Source: Alentia gelatinosa (lineage: Eukaryota; Annelida; Polychaeta; Phyllodocida; Polynoidae). From it: 64,000 nt of DNA. Each line of letters starts with the position of its first letter. The first letter of the stretch is position 1. The stretch covers positions 180,114,303 to 180,178,302 of the forward strand of contig OX465579.1 in the NCBI GenBank assembly GCA_950022655.1, in the 5' to 3' direction. Below are positions 1-11,900 of the stretch, in pieces. The position numbers and the translations under genes were made by a program. The notes below the pieces were generated by a model that ran no database searches, was not told the DNA's origin, and was given only the letters and a program-made list of their open reading frames with translations.

Positions 1-846
1 CTTGCACGCCCTAAATACATCATCTAGAGGTTAGAGGGGTCCATATAGACTTTCAGGGTCCTGCATACAAACTATCCCTTCACTATCTGTGTGCTATTTA
101 CTGTGGTATTGAGAACAGAGCAGGGTGCCAGTGTCACAGTCTCTTAGAGGTGTGCCCAGCTGACCATGACCAATCATGCAAGACCAAAATACCTCAAGAC
201 CCACTGGTGCTTGATTTGTTTGGATCTTAGATAGACAATTGCAGAAATTGCAAGTTGACTGGGTGCAATTGGGTTACAGAACACTATCCATAGGCTAAAT
301 CTAACTTATGCCTTTTAATTGTTCTTCATTTATAATAGCACGCTCATTCATCTAGGATGAACATACTATTTGCTCCTAGTTACAGGATAGAGGGCTGCCG
401 GTCTACCTGCACTGTTGGGGAGTTCTTGTCGTTATTCCCGCACCACACATGTCTGTGACGCAGCACGCTAACACGTAGGGCACAGAGACCATAGACTCTA
501 GTACATCCCGTTGTCGCCAGGGCCAGGGCGCACAGGCTCTCATACTGGGACTGTTTTGTGCTGCCATTTTAAGGTAGAGATTCCTACCTCCGCTGGTACC
601 AAGCTGCCCTGATTGATTTGCCAGTTACCAGTATGTTACTCTTCAAGCAGAGGTCCTAGAGTAGCTTTTACTGGGCATGTACCAAATAAATCAGCTTGGA
701 GAGTTATAATGATTCCCAGAATAGTGCCAGAATCGTGGTATTCTCAGGCTTGGGTTTGCACTAAAAGGTAGCAGGCCAGTCAGAGTCATACTCTGTTAGA
801 CCTTCACGTACCGTAACCCGAAGGTGGCACGGTGCGTGAACGGACT
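1..846. other. Non-coding stretch, nothing recognised
   Basis: I see no convincing exon, RNA gene or repeat here. By position it should be intron of the receptor gene whose Cys-loop exon begins at 1653; the preceding ligand-domain exons are not visible and probably lie left of the window. Confidence 0.4.
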
Positions 847-847
847 A

Positions 848-930
848 CAGAGACCACAGCTACACGCCAGCACAGCGTCAAGCCAGCACAGCTACACGCC
901 AGCACAGCTACACGCCAGCACAGCTACGAG
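848..930. repeat. Short 17-bp minisatellite
   Basis: About four to five copies of a unit like CAGCACAGCTACACGCC, with one variant copy (agcgtcaag). It lies in the intron upstream of the Cys-loop exon. Confidence 0.7.
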
Positions 931-1069
931 CTAAAGTTCATTTTATTCCACATCATGTGAAAACGACAGAGGCAGTCCAGAAGGCGTGGCCAGACAATTT
1001 CACAAACAAATAAACCATTCTTTACTCAGTATCGAATCTCCCTCCATTCTCCACCCTCTCTACTTTAAT

Positions 1070-1652
1070 ATCCTCCCATGTTGTTCACGTTTTATTCACT
1101 CTCCCCCCGTGTCTCTGCTCACTCTCAGGGCAGAGGCTCAGACGGAGGAGCGGCCGGCAGACCTCATGGTCGACAACACGGGCCGCGTCTTCTGTCATAT
1201 CCTCCCATGTTGTTCACGTTTTACTCACTCTCCACCCCCCCCCCGTATCTGCTCACTCTCAGGGCGGAGGCTCAGACGGAGGAGCGGCCGGCAGACCTCA
1301 TGGTCGACAACACGGGCCGCGTCTTCTGTCATATCCTCCCATGTTGTTCACGTTTTACTCACTCTCCACCCCCCCCCCGTATCTGCTCACTCTCAGGGCG
1401 GAGGCTCAGACGGAGGAGCGGCCGGCAGACCTCATGGTCGACAACACGGGCCGCGTCTTCTGTCATATCCTCCCATGTTGTTCACGTTTTTCTCACTCTC
1501 CCCCCGTGTCTCTGCTCACTCTCAGGGCAGAGGCTCAGACGGAGGAGCGGCCAGCCGACCTCATGGTCGACAACACGGGCCGCGTCTTCTGTAATATCCT
1601 CCCATGTTGTTCACGTTTTACTCACTCTCCACCTGTATCTGCTCACTCTCAG
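1070..1652 (+). repeat. Tandem copies of the exon A acceptor and exon start
   Basis: Four decoy copies (exon-like parts starting near 1129, 1263, 1397 and 1526) precede the true exon A at 1653. Each is about 127-134 bp: a pyrimidine-rich tract, the acceptor ctcactctcag, and about 67 bp nearly identical to the first part of exon A, breaking off at cgcgtcttctg. The true copy alone continues with ggcgccacac. Differences include poly-C length and cggccggc/cggccagc. The decoy at 1263 is 390 nt upstream, so it keeps the reading frame, and that frame is open throughout; the other three would shift the frame. Confidence 0.9.
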
Positions 1653-1856
1653 GGCGGAGGCTCAGACGGAGGAGCGGCCAGCCGACCTCATGGTCGACAA
1701 CACGGGCCGCGTCTTCTGGGCGCCACACAAGGTCTTCAAGAGCGCATGCCTGATCGACGTGACCAACTTCCCGTACGACCAGCACACGTGTTACATGTGG
1801 TTCCAGTCCATGTCGCGCTACAGCTGGCACCTCGACCTCCAGCCCTACCTCAACAG
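1653..1856 (+). CDS. Exon A: Cys-loop exon of a nicotinic-receptor-like ion channel subunit
   Basis: This internal exon encodes part of the extracellular ligand-binding domain of a pentameric Cys-loop channel. The hallmark is a pair of cysteines 13 residues apart enclosing the canonical FPYDQ (ACLIDVTNFPYDQHTCY). Before it, GRVFWAPHKVFKS matches the beta-strand that reads G-V-W-P-P-F-S in nicotinic receptors. After it, the loop B segment reads FQSMSRYSW, where cholinergic alpha subunits have FGSWTYDG, so the ACh-contacting Trp appears to be Met. The exon starts after acceptor ctctcag with one nucleotide completing a split codon. It ends aac-ag before donor gtacgt and joins exon B through AG+C (Ser). 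Earlier exons are not in view. The Cys-loop identity is firm; ligand and subtype are unknown. Confidence 0.9.
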
Positions 1857-3640
1857 GTACGTAAACTGTATTATCCTACCTTAACAGTCACATATAGAGT
1901 GACAGTCCTAAAATTAACAGTCACATAAAGTGTGACAGCCCTACATCAACAGTCACATAAAGAGTGACAGCCCTACATCAACAGTCACATAAAGAGTGAC
2001 AGCCCTACATCAACAGTCACATAAAGAGGGACAGCCCTACAACAACAGTCACATAAAGAGTGACAGCCCTACATCAACAGTCACATATAGAGTGACAGCC
2101 CTACATCAACAGTCACATAAAGAGTGACAGCCCTATCTCAACAGGTACGTAAACTGTATTATCCTACCTCAACAGTCACATAACGTGTGACAGCCCTACA
2201 TCAACAGGTAAAGAGTGACAGCCCTATCTCAACAGGTACGTAAACTGTATTATCCTACCTCAACAGTCACATAACGTGTGACAGCCCTACATCAACAGGT
2301 AAAGAGTGACAGCCCTATCTCAACAGGTACGTAAACTGTATTATCCTACCTTAACAGTCACATATAGAGTGACAGCCCTACATCAACAGTCACATAAAGA
2401 GTGACAGCCCTACATCAACAGTCACATAAAGACAGCCCTACCTCAACAGGTACATAAAGAGTGACAGCCCTACATCAACAGTCACATAAAGAGTGACAGC
2501 CCTACATCAACAGTCACATAAAGTGTGACAGCCCTACATCAACAGTCACATAAAGAGTGACAGCCCTACATCAACAGTCACATAAAGAGTGACAGCCCTA
2601 CATCAACAGTCACATAAAGAGTGACAGCCCTACATCAACAGTCACATAAAGACAGCCCTACATCAACAGTCACATAAAGACAGCCCTACATCAACAGTCA
2701 CATAAAGAGTGACAGCCCTACATCAACAGTCACATAAAGACAGCCCTACATCAACAGGTAAAGAGTGACAGCCCTACATCAACAGTCACATAAAGAGTGA
2801 CAGCCCTACATCAACAGTCACATAAAGAGTGACAGCCCTACATCAACAGTCACATAAAGAGTGACAGCCCTACATCAACAGGTAAAGAGTGACAGCCCTA
2901 CATCAACAGTCACATAAAGAGTGACAGCCCTACATCAACAGTCACATAAAGACAGCCCTACATCAACAGGTAAAGAGTGACAGCCCTACATCAACAGTCA
3001 CATAAAGACAGCCCTACATCAACAGTCACATAAAGAGTGACAGCCCTACATCAACAGTCACATAAAGAGTGACAGCCCTACATCAACAGTCACATAAAGA
3101 TTGACAGCCCTACATCAACAGTCACATAAAGAGTGACAGCCCTACATCAACAGTCACATAAAGAGTGACAGCCCTACATCAACAGTCACATAAAGACTGA
3201 CAGCCCTACCTCAACAGTCACATAAAGAGTGACAGCCCTACATCAACAGTCACATAAAGAGTGACAGCCCTACATCAACAGTCACATAAAGAGTGACAGC
3301 CTACATCAACAGGTAAAGAGTGACAGCCCTACATCAACAGTCACATAAAGAGTGACAGCCCTACATCAACAGTCACATAAAGAGTGACAGCCCTACATCA
3401 ACAGTCACATAAAGAGTGACAGCCCTACATCAACAGTCACATAAAGAGTGACAGCCCTACATCAACAGGTAAAGAGTGACAGCCCTACATCAGCAGTCAC
3501 ATAAAGAGTGACAGCCATACATCAACAGTCACATAAAGAGTGACAGCCCTACATCAACAGTCACATAAAGAGTGACAGCCCTACATCAACAGGTAAAGAG
3601 TGACAGCCCTACATCAACAGTCACATAAAGAGTAACACAC
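1841..3640 (+). repeat. 32-bp minisatellite containing the exon A donor site
   Basis: The unit is about 32 bp (agtcacataaagagtgacag plus ccctacatcaac) and runs for 1.8 kb, about 55 copies with some short ones. The first unit overlaps the last bases of exon A (ccctacctcaacag|gtacgt). Copies near 2140, 2233 and 2327 keep the junction as caacaggtacgtaaactg. Many others read caacaggtaaag, also a good donor; most have decayed to caacagtcac, which lacks GT. Confidence 0.92.
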
Positions 3641-3937
3641 ATGTTACAAGCACCTCTACCTCCAGCCCTCCCTCAACAGGTTAAATAGATCGTTTGTGGA
3701 GGCAGCCATGATAAAGGTGGCTTCTCTACGTAATGTACCATATCTATTTTTGGTTGAGAAATAGAAGATTGAGTCAGAAGCTGTTTAGTTTAGGTTATAT
3801 TTGATGTACAAGAATGATGCCAATATGAGAAGTAACAGTTACAACTGATAATTATCAGTTGACGTACAGGATCCCCTGGATGAAATGTCACTGTAATTTA
3901 GTCCACTGTTCGCAACACCTGCTGCGCTCTCCTGTAG
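3641..3937. other. Unique intron A-B sequence
   Basis: Single-copy-looking intron sequence between two minisatellites. No gene, RNA or transposon was recognised. Confidence 0.5.
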
Positions 3938-5615
3938 GCGAGGATCCTTAACTCTAGAGCCTCACATGATGGGACTGCTCTGTAGGTGAGGATCCTTAAC
4001 TCTAGAGCCTCACATGACGTGACTGCTCTGTAGGTGAGGATCCTTAACTCTAGAGCCTCACATGATGGGACTGCTCTGTAGGTGAGGATCCTTAACTCTA
4101 GAGCCTCACATGATGGGACTGCTCTGTAGGTGAGGAGTCTAAACTCTAGAGCCTCACATGATGGGACTGCTCTGTAAGTGAGGAGTCTAAACTCTAGAGC
4201 CTCACATGATGGGACTGCTCTGTAGGTGAGGAGTCTAAACTCTAGAGCCTCACATGATGGGACTGCTCTGTAAGTGAGGAGTCTAAACTCTAGAGCCTCA
4301 CATGATGGGACTGCTCTGTAGGTGAGGAGTCTAAACTATAGAGCCTCACATGATGGGACTGCTCTGTAAGTGAGGAGTCTAAACTCTAGAGCCTCACATG
4401 ATGGGACTGCTCTGTAGGTGAGGAGTCTGAACTCTAGAGCCTCACATGATGGGACTGCTCTGTAGGTGAGGATCCTTAACTCTAGAGCCTCACATGATGG
4501 GACTGCTCTGTAGGTGAGGATCCTTAACTCTAGAGCCTCACATGATGGGACTGCTCTGTAGGTGAGGAGTCTAAACTCTAGAGCCTCACATGATGGGACT
4601 GCTCTGTAGGCGAGGAGTCTAAACTCTAGAGCCTCACATGATGGGACTGCTCTGTAGGCGAGGAGTCTGAACTCTAGAGCCTCACATGATGGGACTGCTC
4701 TGTAGGTGAGGATCCTCAACTCTAGAGCCTCACATGATGAGACTGCTCTGTAGGTGAGGATCCTTAACTCTAGAGGCTCACATGATGGGACTGCTCTGTA
4801 GGTGAGGATCCTTAACTCTAGAGCCTCACATGATGGGACTGCTCTGTAGGTGAGGATCCTCAACTCTAGAGCCTCACATGATGAGACTGCTCTGTAGGTG
4901 AGGATCCTCAACTCTAGAGCCTCACATGATGGGACTGCTCTGTAGGTGAGGATCCTTAACTCTAGAGGCTCACATGATGGGACTGCTCTGTAGGTGAGGA
5001 TCCTTAACTCTAGAGGCTCACATGATGGGACTGCTCTGTAGGTGAGGATCCTTAACTCTAGAGCCTCACATGATGGGACTGCTCTGTAGGTGAGGAGTCT
5101 AAACTCTAGAGCCTCACATGATGGGACTGCTCTGTAGGTGAGGAGTCTAAACTCTAGAGCCTCACATGATGGGACTGCTCTGTAGGTGAGGAGTCTAAAC
5201 TCTAGAGCCTCACATGATGGGACTGCTCTGTAGGTGAGGATCCTTAACTCTAGAGCCTCACATGATGGGACTGCTCTGTAGGTGAGGATCCTTAACTCTA
5301 GAGCCTCACATGATGGGACTGCTCTGTAGGTGAGGAGTCTAAACTCTAGAGCCTCACATGATGGGACTGCTCTGTAGGTGAGGAGTCTAAACTCTAGAGC
5401 CTCACATGATGGGACTGCTCTGTAGGTGAGGAGTCTAAACTCTAGAGCCTCACATGATGGGACTGCTCTGTAGGTGAGGAGTCTAAACTCTAGAGCTTCA
5501 CATGATGGGACTGCTCTGTAGGTGAGGATCCTTAACTCTAGAGGCTCACATGATGGGACTGCTCTGTAGGTGAGGAGTCTAAACTCTAGAGCCTCACATG
5601 ACGTGACTGCTCTGA
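3938..5615. repeat. 48-bp minisatellite
   Basis: About 35 copies of a 48-bp unit (ctctgtaggtgagg, then atccttaactctagagcctc or agtctaaactctagagcctc, then acatgatgggactg). The two main variants, gatcctta and gagtctaa, are mixed in blocks. Each unit carries TAG|GTGAGG, which resembles a donor site, though no matching exon is visible. Because 48 is divisible by three, the minus strand is open for 450 codons; I regard that as an artefact. Confidence 0.92.
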
Positions 5616-5942
5616 GTGGGGTCACAATGTCCTTTCTGCCTCCCAACAGCGCGGGACTCCAGCGTGCTGTTGAGAGAGCCAGACTCAAGCTAGACTCAAA
5701 TTACCTAGAATCAATAACAATAATCTCATTTACCATCAGAAATCACTGTCATAACACACTTTGCATGCTAAAATCACAGCTTAATGGCGAACTATATTAT
5801 TAGTGTAAGTCTACACAGAATTACTGCCACGCATGACAGTGCTTTGGTGTCTGGAACTAAATGTCTTGCAGGAACTTTTTAATTGCAATAGACTTGTTAT
5901 TAATCTTGTAGGCAGGTAATAAATACAATAAGGACTGGTTTC

Positions 5943-6046
5943 GTATCCGAGTGACCATAATCTCCTTGTAGTTGATGATGTAATATCCTCTCTAATTGCT
6001 CGGATATTATTACACATCAACTACTCGGAGATTACGGCCACTCGTA
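5943..6046. repeat. Imperfect hairpin, possible MITE remnant
   Basis: Arms of about 44 bp (5943-5988 and 6001-6046) are inverted copies: gagtgaccataatctcc pairs with ggagattacggccactc, and gtagttgatg with catcaactac. The loop is about 12 bp. No clear target duplication was found. Confidence 0.65.
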
Positions 6047-6246
6047 CACAGGGACTGCAGCCATGTTAGGTTATAATCCTAAGTCTTTTTAATGTTACGC
6101 ACCTCATTGACACTTCATTATGCTCCCGTGAGACTCGTGCCCTGTTTTTGTACCTCGCGGGGGTGAGGCCATGCACTCTATGACCTCATATATAATATTC
6201 CCTCATAAATCCAGAATTTAATACAAGCAGGATCAGCTATTCAACC

Positions 6247-6990
6247 TTCCCCCGCGTATACCCCACCAGGTGGCGTTATACAACATGCCCCGTGTATACC
6301 CCACCAGGTGGCGTTATACAACATGCCCCACGTATACCCCACCAGGTGGCGTTATACAACATCCCCTGTGTATACCCCACCAGGTGGCGTTATACAACAT
6401 GCCCCGTGTATACCCCACCAGGTGGCGTTATACAACATGCCCCGTGTATGCCCCACCAGGTGGCGTTATACAACATGCCCCATGTATACCCCACCAGGTG
6501 GCGTTATACAACATGCCCCACGTATACCCCACCAGGTGGCGTTATACAACATGCCCCGTGTATACCCCACCAGGTGGCGTTATACAACATGCCCCGTGTA
6601 TACCCACCAGGTGGCGTTATACAACATGCCCTACATATACCCCACCAGGTGGCGTTATACAACATGCCCAACATATACCCCACCAGGTGGCGTTATACAA
6701 CATGCCCCGTGTATACCCCACCAGGTGGCGTTATACAACATCCCCCGTGTATACCCCACCAGGTGGCGTTATACAACATGCCCCATGTATACCCCACCAG
6801 GTGGCGTTATACAACATCCCCCGTGTATACCCCACCAGATGGCGTTATACAACATGCCCCGTGTATACCCCACCAGGTGGCGTTATACAACATGCCCCGT
6901 GTATACCCCACCAGATGGCGTTATACAACATGCCCCGTGTATACCCCACCAGGTGGCGTTATACAACATGCCCAACGAATACCCCACCAG
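6247..6990. repeat. 38-bp minisatellite
   Basis: About 19 copies of gccccgtgtataccccaccag followed by gtggcgttatacaacat, with small variants (cacgtat, catgtat, acatat, cccccgtg). All three plus-strand frames are open across it because the repeat has no stops; no gene is implied. Confidence 0.92.
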
Positions 6991-6999
6991 GCGGCGCCA

Positions 7000-7267
7000 G
7001 TGGGCGTGACGTCACGGTGTACACTGGAGATCAGAGCCCTCTTGTGGAGGTATTTGTGTGTGTAGGGGGCACGTTTTACGACACCCGGGCGGTCCCCTAT
7101 ACGGTGGTGGTGGTAGGTGTGTGTGTAGGGGGAGCGTTGGGGGTTCTGGTACGTGGCATATTTGTGTAGAGATATATTACACAGAGCAAATGTGAGCAGG
7201 CCCGGAGGACCAATATGAGGCTGTGTAGTCTGTGGGGACGTGCCATAAACCCGGGTTTATATGGCAC
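7000..7267. other. Unique intron sequence
   Basis: Intron A-B sequence between two minisatellites, with GT-rich runs near 7040-7150. No gene was recognised. Confidence 0.4.
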
Positions 7268-8345
7268 CCCCTGTATTAATTAGTGTGTGACTTCTCTGTA
7301 TGATATATTGAGTTGATGTTATCGTAAACCTGTATTAATTAGTATGTGCCTTCTCTGATGTTAGTTTCATTATAAACCTGTATTAATTAGTGTGTGACTT
7401 CTTTGATGTTAGTGTTATTATAAACCTGTATTAATTAGTGTGTGCCTTCTCTGATGTTAGTTTCATTATAAACCTGTATTAATTAGTGTGTGACTTCTTT
7501 GATGTTAGTGTTATTATAAACCTGTATTAATTAGTGTGTGACTTCTCTGATGTTAGTTTCATTATAAACCTGTATTAATTAGTGTGTGACTTCTCTGATG
7601 TTAGTTTCATTATAAACCTGTATTAATTAGTGTGTGACTTCTCTTATGTTAGTTTCATTATAAACCTGTATTAATTAGTATGTGACTTCTCTGATGTTAG
7701 TTTCATTATAAACCTGTATTAATTAGTGTGTGACTTCTCTTATGTTAGTTTCATTATAAACCTGTATTAATTAGTGTATGACTTCTCTGATTTTAGTTTC
7801 TTTATAAACCTGTATTAATTAGTGTGTGACTTCTCTTATGTTAGTTTCATTATAAACCTGTATTAATTAGTGTATGACTTCTCTGATGTTAGTTTCATTA
7901 TAAACCTGTATTAATTAGTATGTGACTTCTCTGATGTTAGTTTCATTATAAACCTGTATTAATTAGTGTGTGACTTCTCTGATGTTAGTTTCATTATAAA
8001 CCTGTATTAATTAGTATGTGACTTCTCTGATGTTAGTTTCATTATAAACCTGTATTAATTAGTGTGTGACTTCTCTGATGTTAGTTTCATTATAAACCTG
8101 TATTAATTAGTGTGTGACTTCTCTTATGTTAGTTTCATTATAAACCTGTATTAATTAGTATGTGACTTCTCTGATGTTAGTTTCATTATAAACCTGTATT
8201 AATTAGTGTGTGACTTCTCTTATGTTAGTTTCATTATAAACCTGTATTAATTAGTGTGTGACTTCTCTGATGTTAGTTTCATTATAAACCTGTATTAATT
8301 AGTGTGACTTCTCTGATGTTACTGTTATTGTAAACTTGTTTTTTG
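7268..8345. repeat. 48-bp AT-rich minisatellite
   Basis: About 21 copies of a unit like tataaacctgtattaattag followed by tgtgtgacttctctgatgttagtttcat. Variants include gtatgtg, ttatgtt and tgttatt. Homogeneous in the middle and degenerate at both ends. Confidence 0.9.
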
Positions 8346-8396
8346 TTAGTGTGTGACTTCTCTGATGTTACTGTTATTGGAAACCTTTATTAATTA

Positions 8397-8700
8397 TTAT
8401 TGTACCCCTGTTATCTGTTATTTACGGTGTACTGTCAACTATAATTTATTTACGGTATACTGTTAACTATAATTTATTTACGGTTTACCTCGCAGCCCGT
8501 GGGACCTGGACACATACCTGTAAGTGTCAAAGCGGGCCGTACATACCACACTGGGCAGTATATGGTATTATTGTACCCCTGTTAACCATTATTTACGGTG
8601 TACTGTCAACTATGATTTATTTACGGTATACCGTTAATTATAATTTATTTACGGTTTACCTGTCTGCCCGCAGCCCGTGGGACCTGGACACGTACCTGGG
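8397..8700 (+). repeat. Direct duplication of the exon B acceptor region
   Basis: About 127 bp at 8397-8523 recurs at 8573-8700, roughly 90% alike by eye. Shared blocks include attattgtacccctgtta, ttatttacggtgtactgtc and cagcccgtgggacctggaca. The right copy leads into true exon B. The left copy has the acceptor and the first 24 exon bases, then runs into ctgtaagtg. Confidence 0.85.
8496..8519 (+). other. Possible 24-nt in-frame microexon (decoy of exon B start)
   Basis: In the left copy of the duplicated acceptor region, acceptor tcgcag is followed by 24 nt nearly identical to the start of exon B and then by a near-consensus donor, cct|gtaagt. Its entry and exit phases match the exon A to exon B junction. 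Inclusion would therefore add eight residues, repeating PWDLDTYL, just before the same residues from exon B. This is geometry only; use in mRNA is not shown. Confidence 0.35.
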
Positions 8701-8942
8701 CAGCTTCAAGGAGTCCCAGGAGTGGGAGATCAAGACGAACCTGACGGAACGCTTCACCCAGTCACGTGACGTGGGCGTGCTGCTCAAGTTCTCGCGGCGC
8801 CCGGCGCTGCGCTTCTCGCTGTCCGTGAGACGGCGTCTCGGCTACACGTGTCACCTGCTGATGCTGCCTGGTGTCTTCCTCATCTCGATGACCCTCGTTG
8901 TCTTCTGTCTGCCACCCGAGCGACCCGACAGGCACAGTCTGG
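8674..8942 (+). CDS. Exon B: end of ligand domain and TM1 of the Cys-loop receptor
   Basis: The exon starts after tgcccgcag with the C that completes the split Ser codon and ends ctg-g before donor gtatgt. It encodes SPWDLDTYLGSF (compare the WDL strand of nicotinic receptors), an NLTE N-glycosylation sequon, the pre-TM1 strand LRFSLSVRRR, TM1 (about YTCHLLMLPGVFLISMTLVV) and the TM1-TM2 linker LPPERPDRHSL. The vicinal cysteine pair of loop C that defines alpha subunits is absent. With the loop B Trp also missing, this is a non-alpha or non-cholinergic subunit. The last base joins exon C to give Ala. Its donor is the founder of the huge array that follows. Confidence 0.92.
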
Positions 8943-11900
8943 GTATGTACGGGTAGATGTTTAATTAGATATGTCCACAGACAGGCACAGTCTGGGTATG
9001 TACGGGTAGACGTTTAATTAGATATGTCCACTGACAGGTACAGCCTGGGTATGTAGATGTTTAATTAGATATGTCCACTGCCATGCACAGCCTGGGTATG
9101 TACGGGTAGATGTTTAATTAGATATGTCCACTGACAGGCACAGTCTGGGTATGTAGACGTTTAATTAGATATGTCCACTGACAGGCACAGTCTGGGTATG
9201 TAGATGTTTAATTAGATATGTCCACTGACAGGCACAGCCTGGGTATGTAGATGTTTAATTAGATATGTCCACTGACAGGCACAGCCTGGGTATGTAGATG
9301 TTTAATTAGATATGTCCACTGACAGGCACAGCCTGGGTATGTAGGGGTAGATGTTTAATTAGATATGTCCACTGACAGGCACAGCCTGGGTATGTAGATG
9401 TTTAATTAGATATGTCCACTGACAGGCACAGTCTGGGTATGTACGGGTAGATGTTTAATTAGATATGTCCACAGACAGGCACAGTCTGGGTATGTACGGG
9501 TAGATGTTTAATTAGATATGTCCACTGACAGGCACAGTCTGGGTATGTACGGGTAGATGTTTAATTAGATATGTCCACTGACAGGCACAGTCTGGGTATG
9601 TACGGGTAGATGTTTAATTAGATATGTCCGCTGACAGGCACAGTCTGGGTATGTACGGGTAGATGTTTAATTAGATATGTCCACTGACAGGCACAGCCTG
9701 GGTATGTACGGGTAGATGTTTAATTAGATATGTCCGCTGACAGGCACAGCCTGGGTATGTAGATGTATAATTAGATATGTCCACTGACAGGCACAGTCTG
9801 GGTATGTACAGGTAGATGTTTAATTAGATATGTCCACTGACAGGCACAGTCTGGGTATGTAGATGTTTAATTAGATATGTCCACAGACAGGCACAGTCTG
9901 GGTATGTAGATGTTTAATGAGATATGTCCACAGACAGGCACAGTCTGGGTATGTACGGGTAGATGTTTAATTAGATATGTCCACTGACAGGCACAGTCTG
10001 GGTATGTACGGGTAGATGTTTAATTAGATATGTCGACTGACAGGCACCGTCTGGGTATGTACGGGTAGATTTATAATCCTAGTTCACTGTTCACTGACAG
10101 GCACAGTCTGGGTATGTACGGGTAGATGTTTAATTAGATATGTCCACAGACAGGCACAGCCTGGGTATGTACGGGTAGATGTTTAATTAGATATGTCCAC
10201 TGACAGGCACAGCCTGGGTATGTACGGGTAGATGTTTAATTAGATATGTCCACAGACAGTCACAGCCTGGGTATGTACGGGTAGATGTTTAATTAGATAT
10301 GTCCACTGACAGGCACAGTCTGGGTATGTACGGGTAGATGTTTAATTAGATATGTCCACAGACAGGCACAGTCTGGGTATGTACGGGTAGATGTATAATT
10401 AGATATGTCCACAGACAGGCACAGTCTGGGTATGTACGGGTAGATGTTTAATTAGATATGTCAACAGACAGGCACAGCCTGGGTATGTACGGGTAGATGT
10501 TTAATTAGATATGTCCACTGACAGGCACAGTCTGGGTATCTACGGGTAGATGTTTAATTAGATATGTCCACAGACAGGCACAGTCTGGGTATGTACGGGT
10601 AGATGTTTAATTAGATATGTCACAGACAGGCACAGCCTGGGTATGTACGGGTAGACGTTTAATTAGATATGTCCACTGACAGGCACAGTCTGGGTATGTA
10701 CGGGTAGATGTTTAATTAGATATGTCCACTGACAGGCACAGTCTGGGTATGTACGGGTAGATGTTTAATTAGATATGTCCACTGCCATGCACAGCCTGGG
10801 TATGTACGGGTAGATGTATAATTAGATATGTCCACTGACAGGCACAGTCTGGGTATGTACGGGTAGATGTTTAATTAGATATGTCCACTGCCATGCACAG
10901 CCTGGGTATGTACGGGTAGATGTTTAATTAGATATGTCTACTGACAGGTACAGCCTGGGTATGTAGATGTTTAATTAGATATGTCCACAGACAGGCACAG
11001 TCTGGGTATGTAGATGTTTAATGAGATATGTCCACTGACAGGCACAGTCTGGGTATGTACGGGTAGATGTATAATTAGATATGTCCACTGACAGGCACAG
11101 CCTGGGTATGTACGGGTAGATGTTTAATTAGATATGTCCGCTGACAGGCACAGTCTGGGTATGTAGATGTATAATTAGATATGTCCACAGACAGGCACAG
11201 TCTGGGTATGTACGGGTAGATGTTTAATTAGATATGTCCACTGACAGGCACAGTCTGGGTATGTACGGGTAGATGTTTAATTAGATATGTCCACTGACAG
11301 GCACAGTCTGGGTATCTACGGGTAGATGTTTAATCAGATATGTCCACAGACAGGCACAGTCTGGGTATGTACGGGTAGATGTTTAATTAGATATGTCCAC
11401 AGACAGGCACAGTCTGGGTATGTACGGGTAGATGTTTAATTAGATATGTCCACAGACAGGCACAGTCTGGGTATGTACGGGTAGATGTTTAATGAGATAT
11501 GTCCACAGACAGGCACAGCCTGGGTATGTACGGGTAGATGTTTAATTAGATATGTCCACAGACAGGCACAGTCTGGGTATGTACGGGTAGATGTTTAATT
11601 AGATATGTCCACAGACAGGCACAGCCTGGGTATGTACGGGTAGATTTATAATCCTAGTTCACTGTTCACTGACAGGCACAGTCTGGGTATGTACGGGTAG
11701 ATGTTTAATTAGATATGTCCACAGACAGGCACAGTCTGGGTATGTACGGGTAGATGTTTAATTAGATATGTCCACAGACAGGCACAGTCTGGGTATGTAC
11801 GGGTAGATGTTTAATTAGATATGTCCACAGACAGGCACAGTCTGGGTATGTACGGGTAGATGTATAATTAGATATGTCCACTGACAGGCACAGTCTGGGT

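Noticed and set aside
4336..5688. 450-codon minus-strand ORF with 16-residue repeats
   Set aside because: It is the translation of a 48-bp minisatellite, unit divisible by three and without stops. No start context, domains or conservation independent of the repeat.
6270..7169. Plus-strand ORFs of 233-299 codons in three frames (YPTRWRYTT repeats)
   Set aside because: Artefact of a stop-free 38-bp minisatellite inside an intron.
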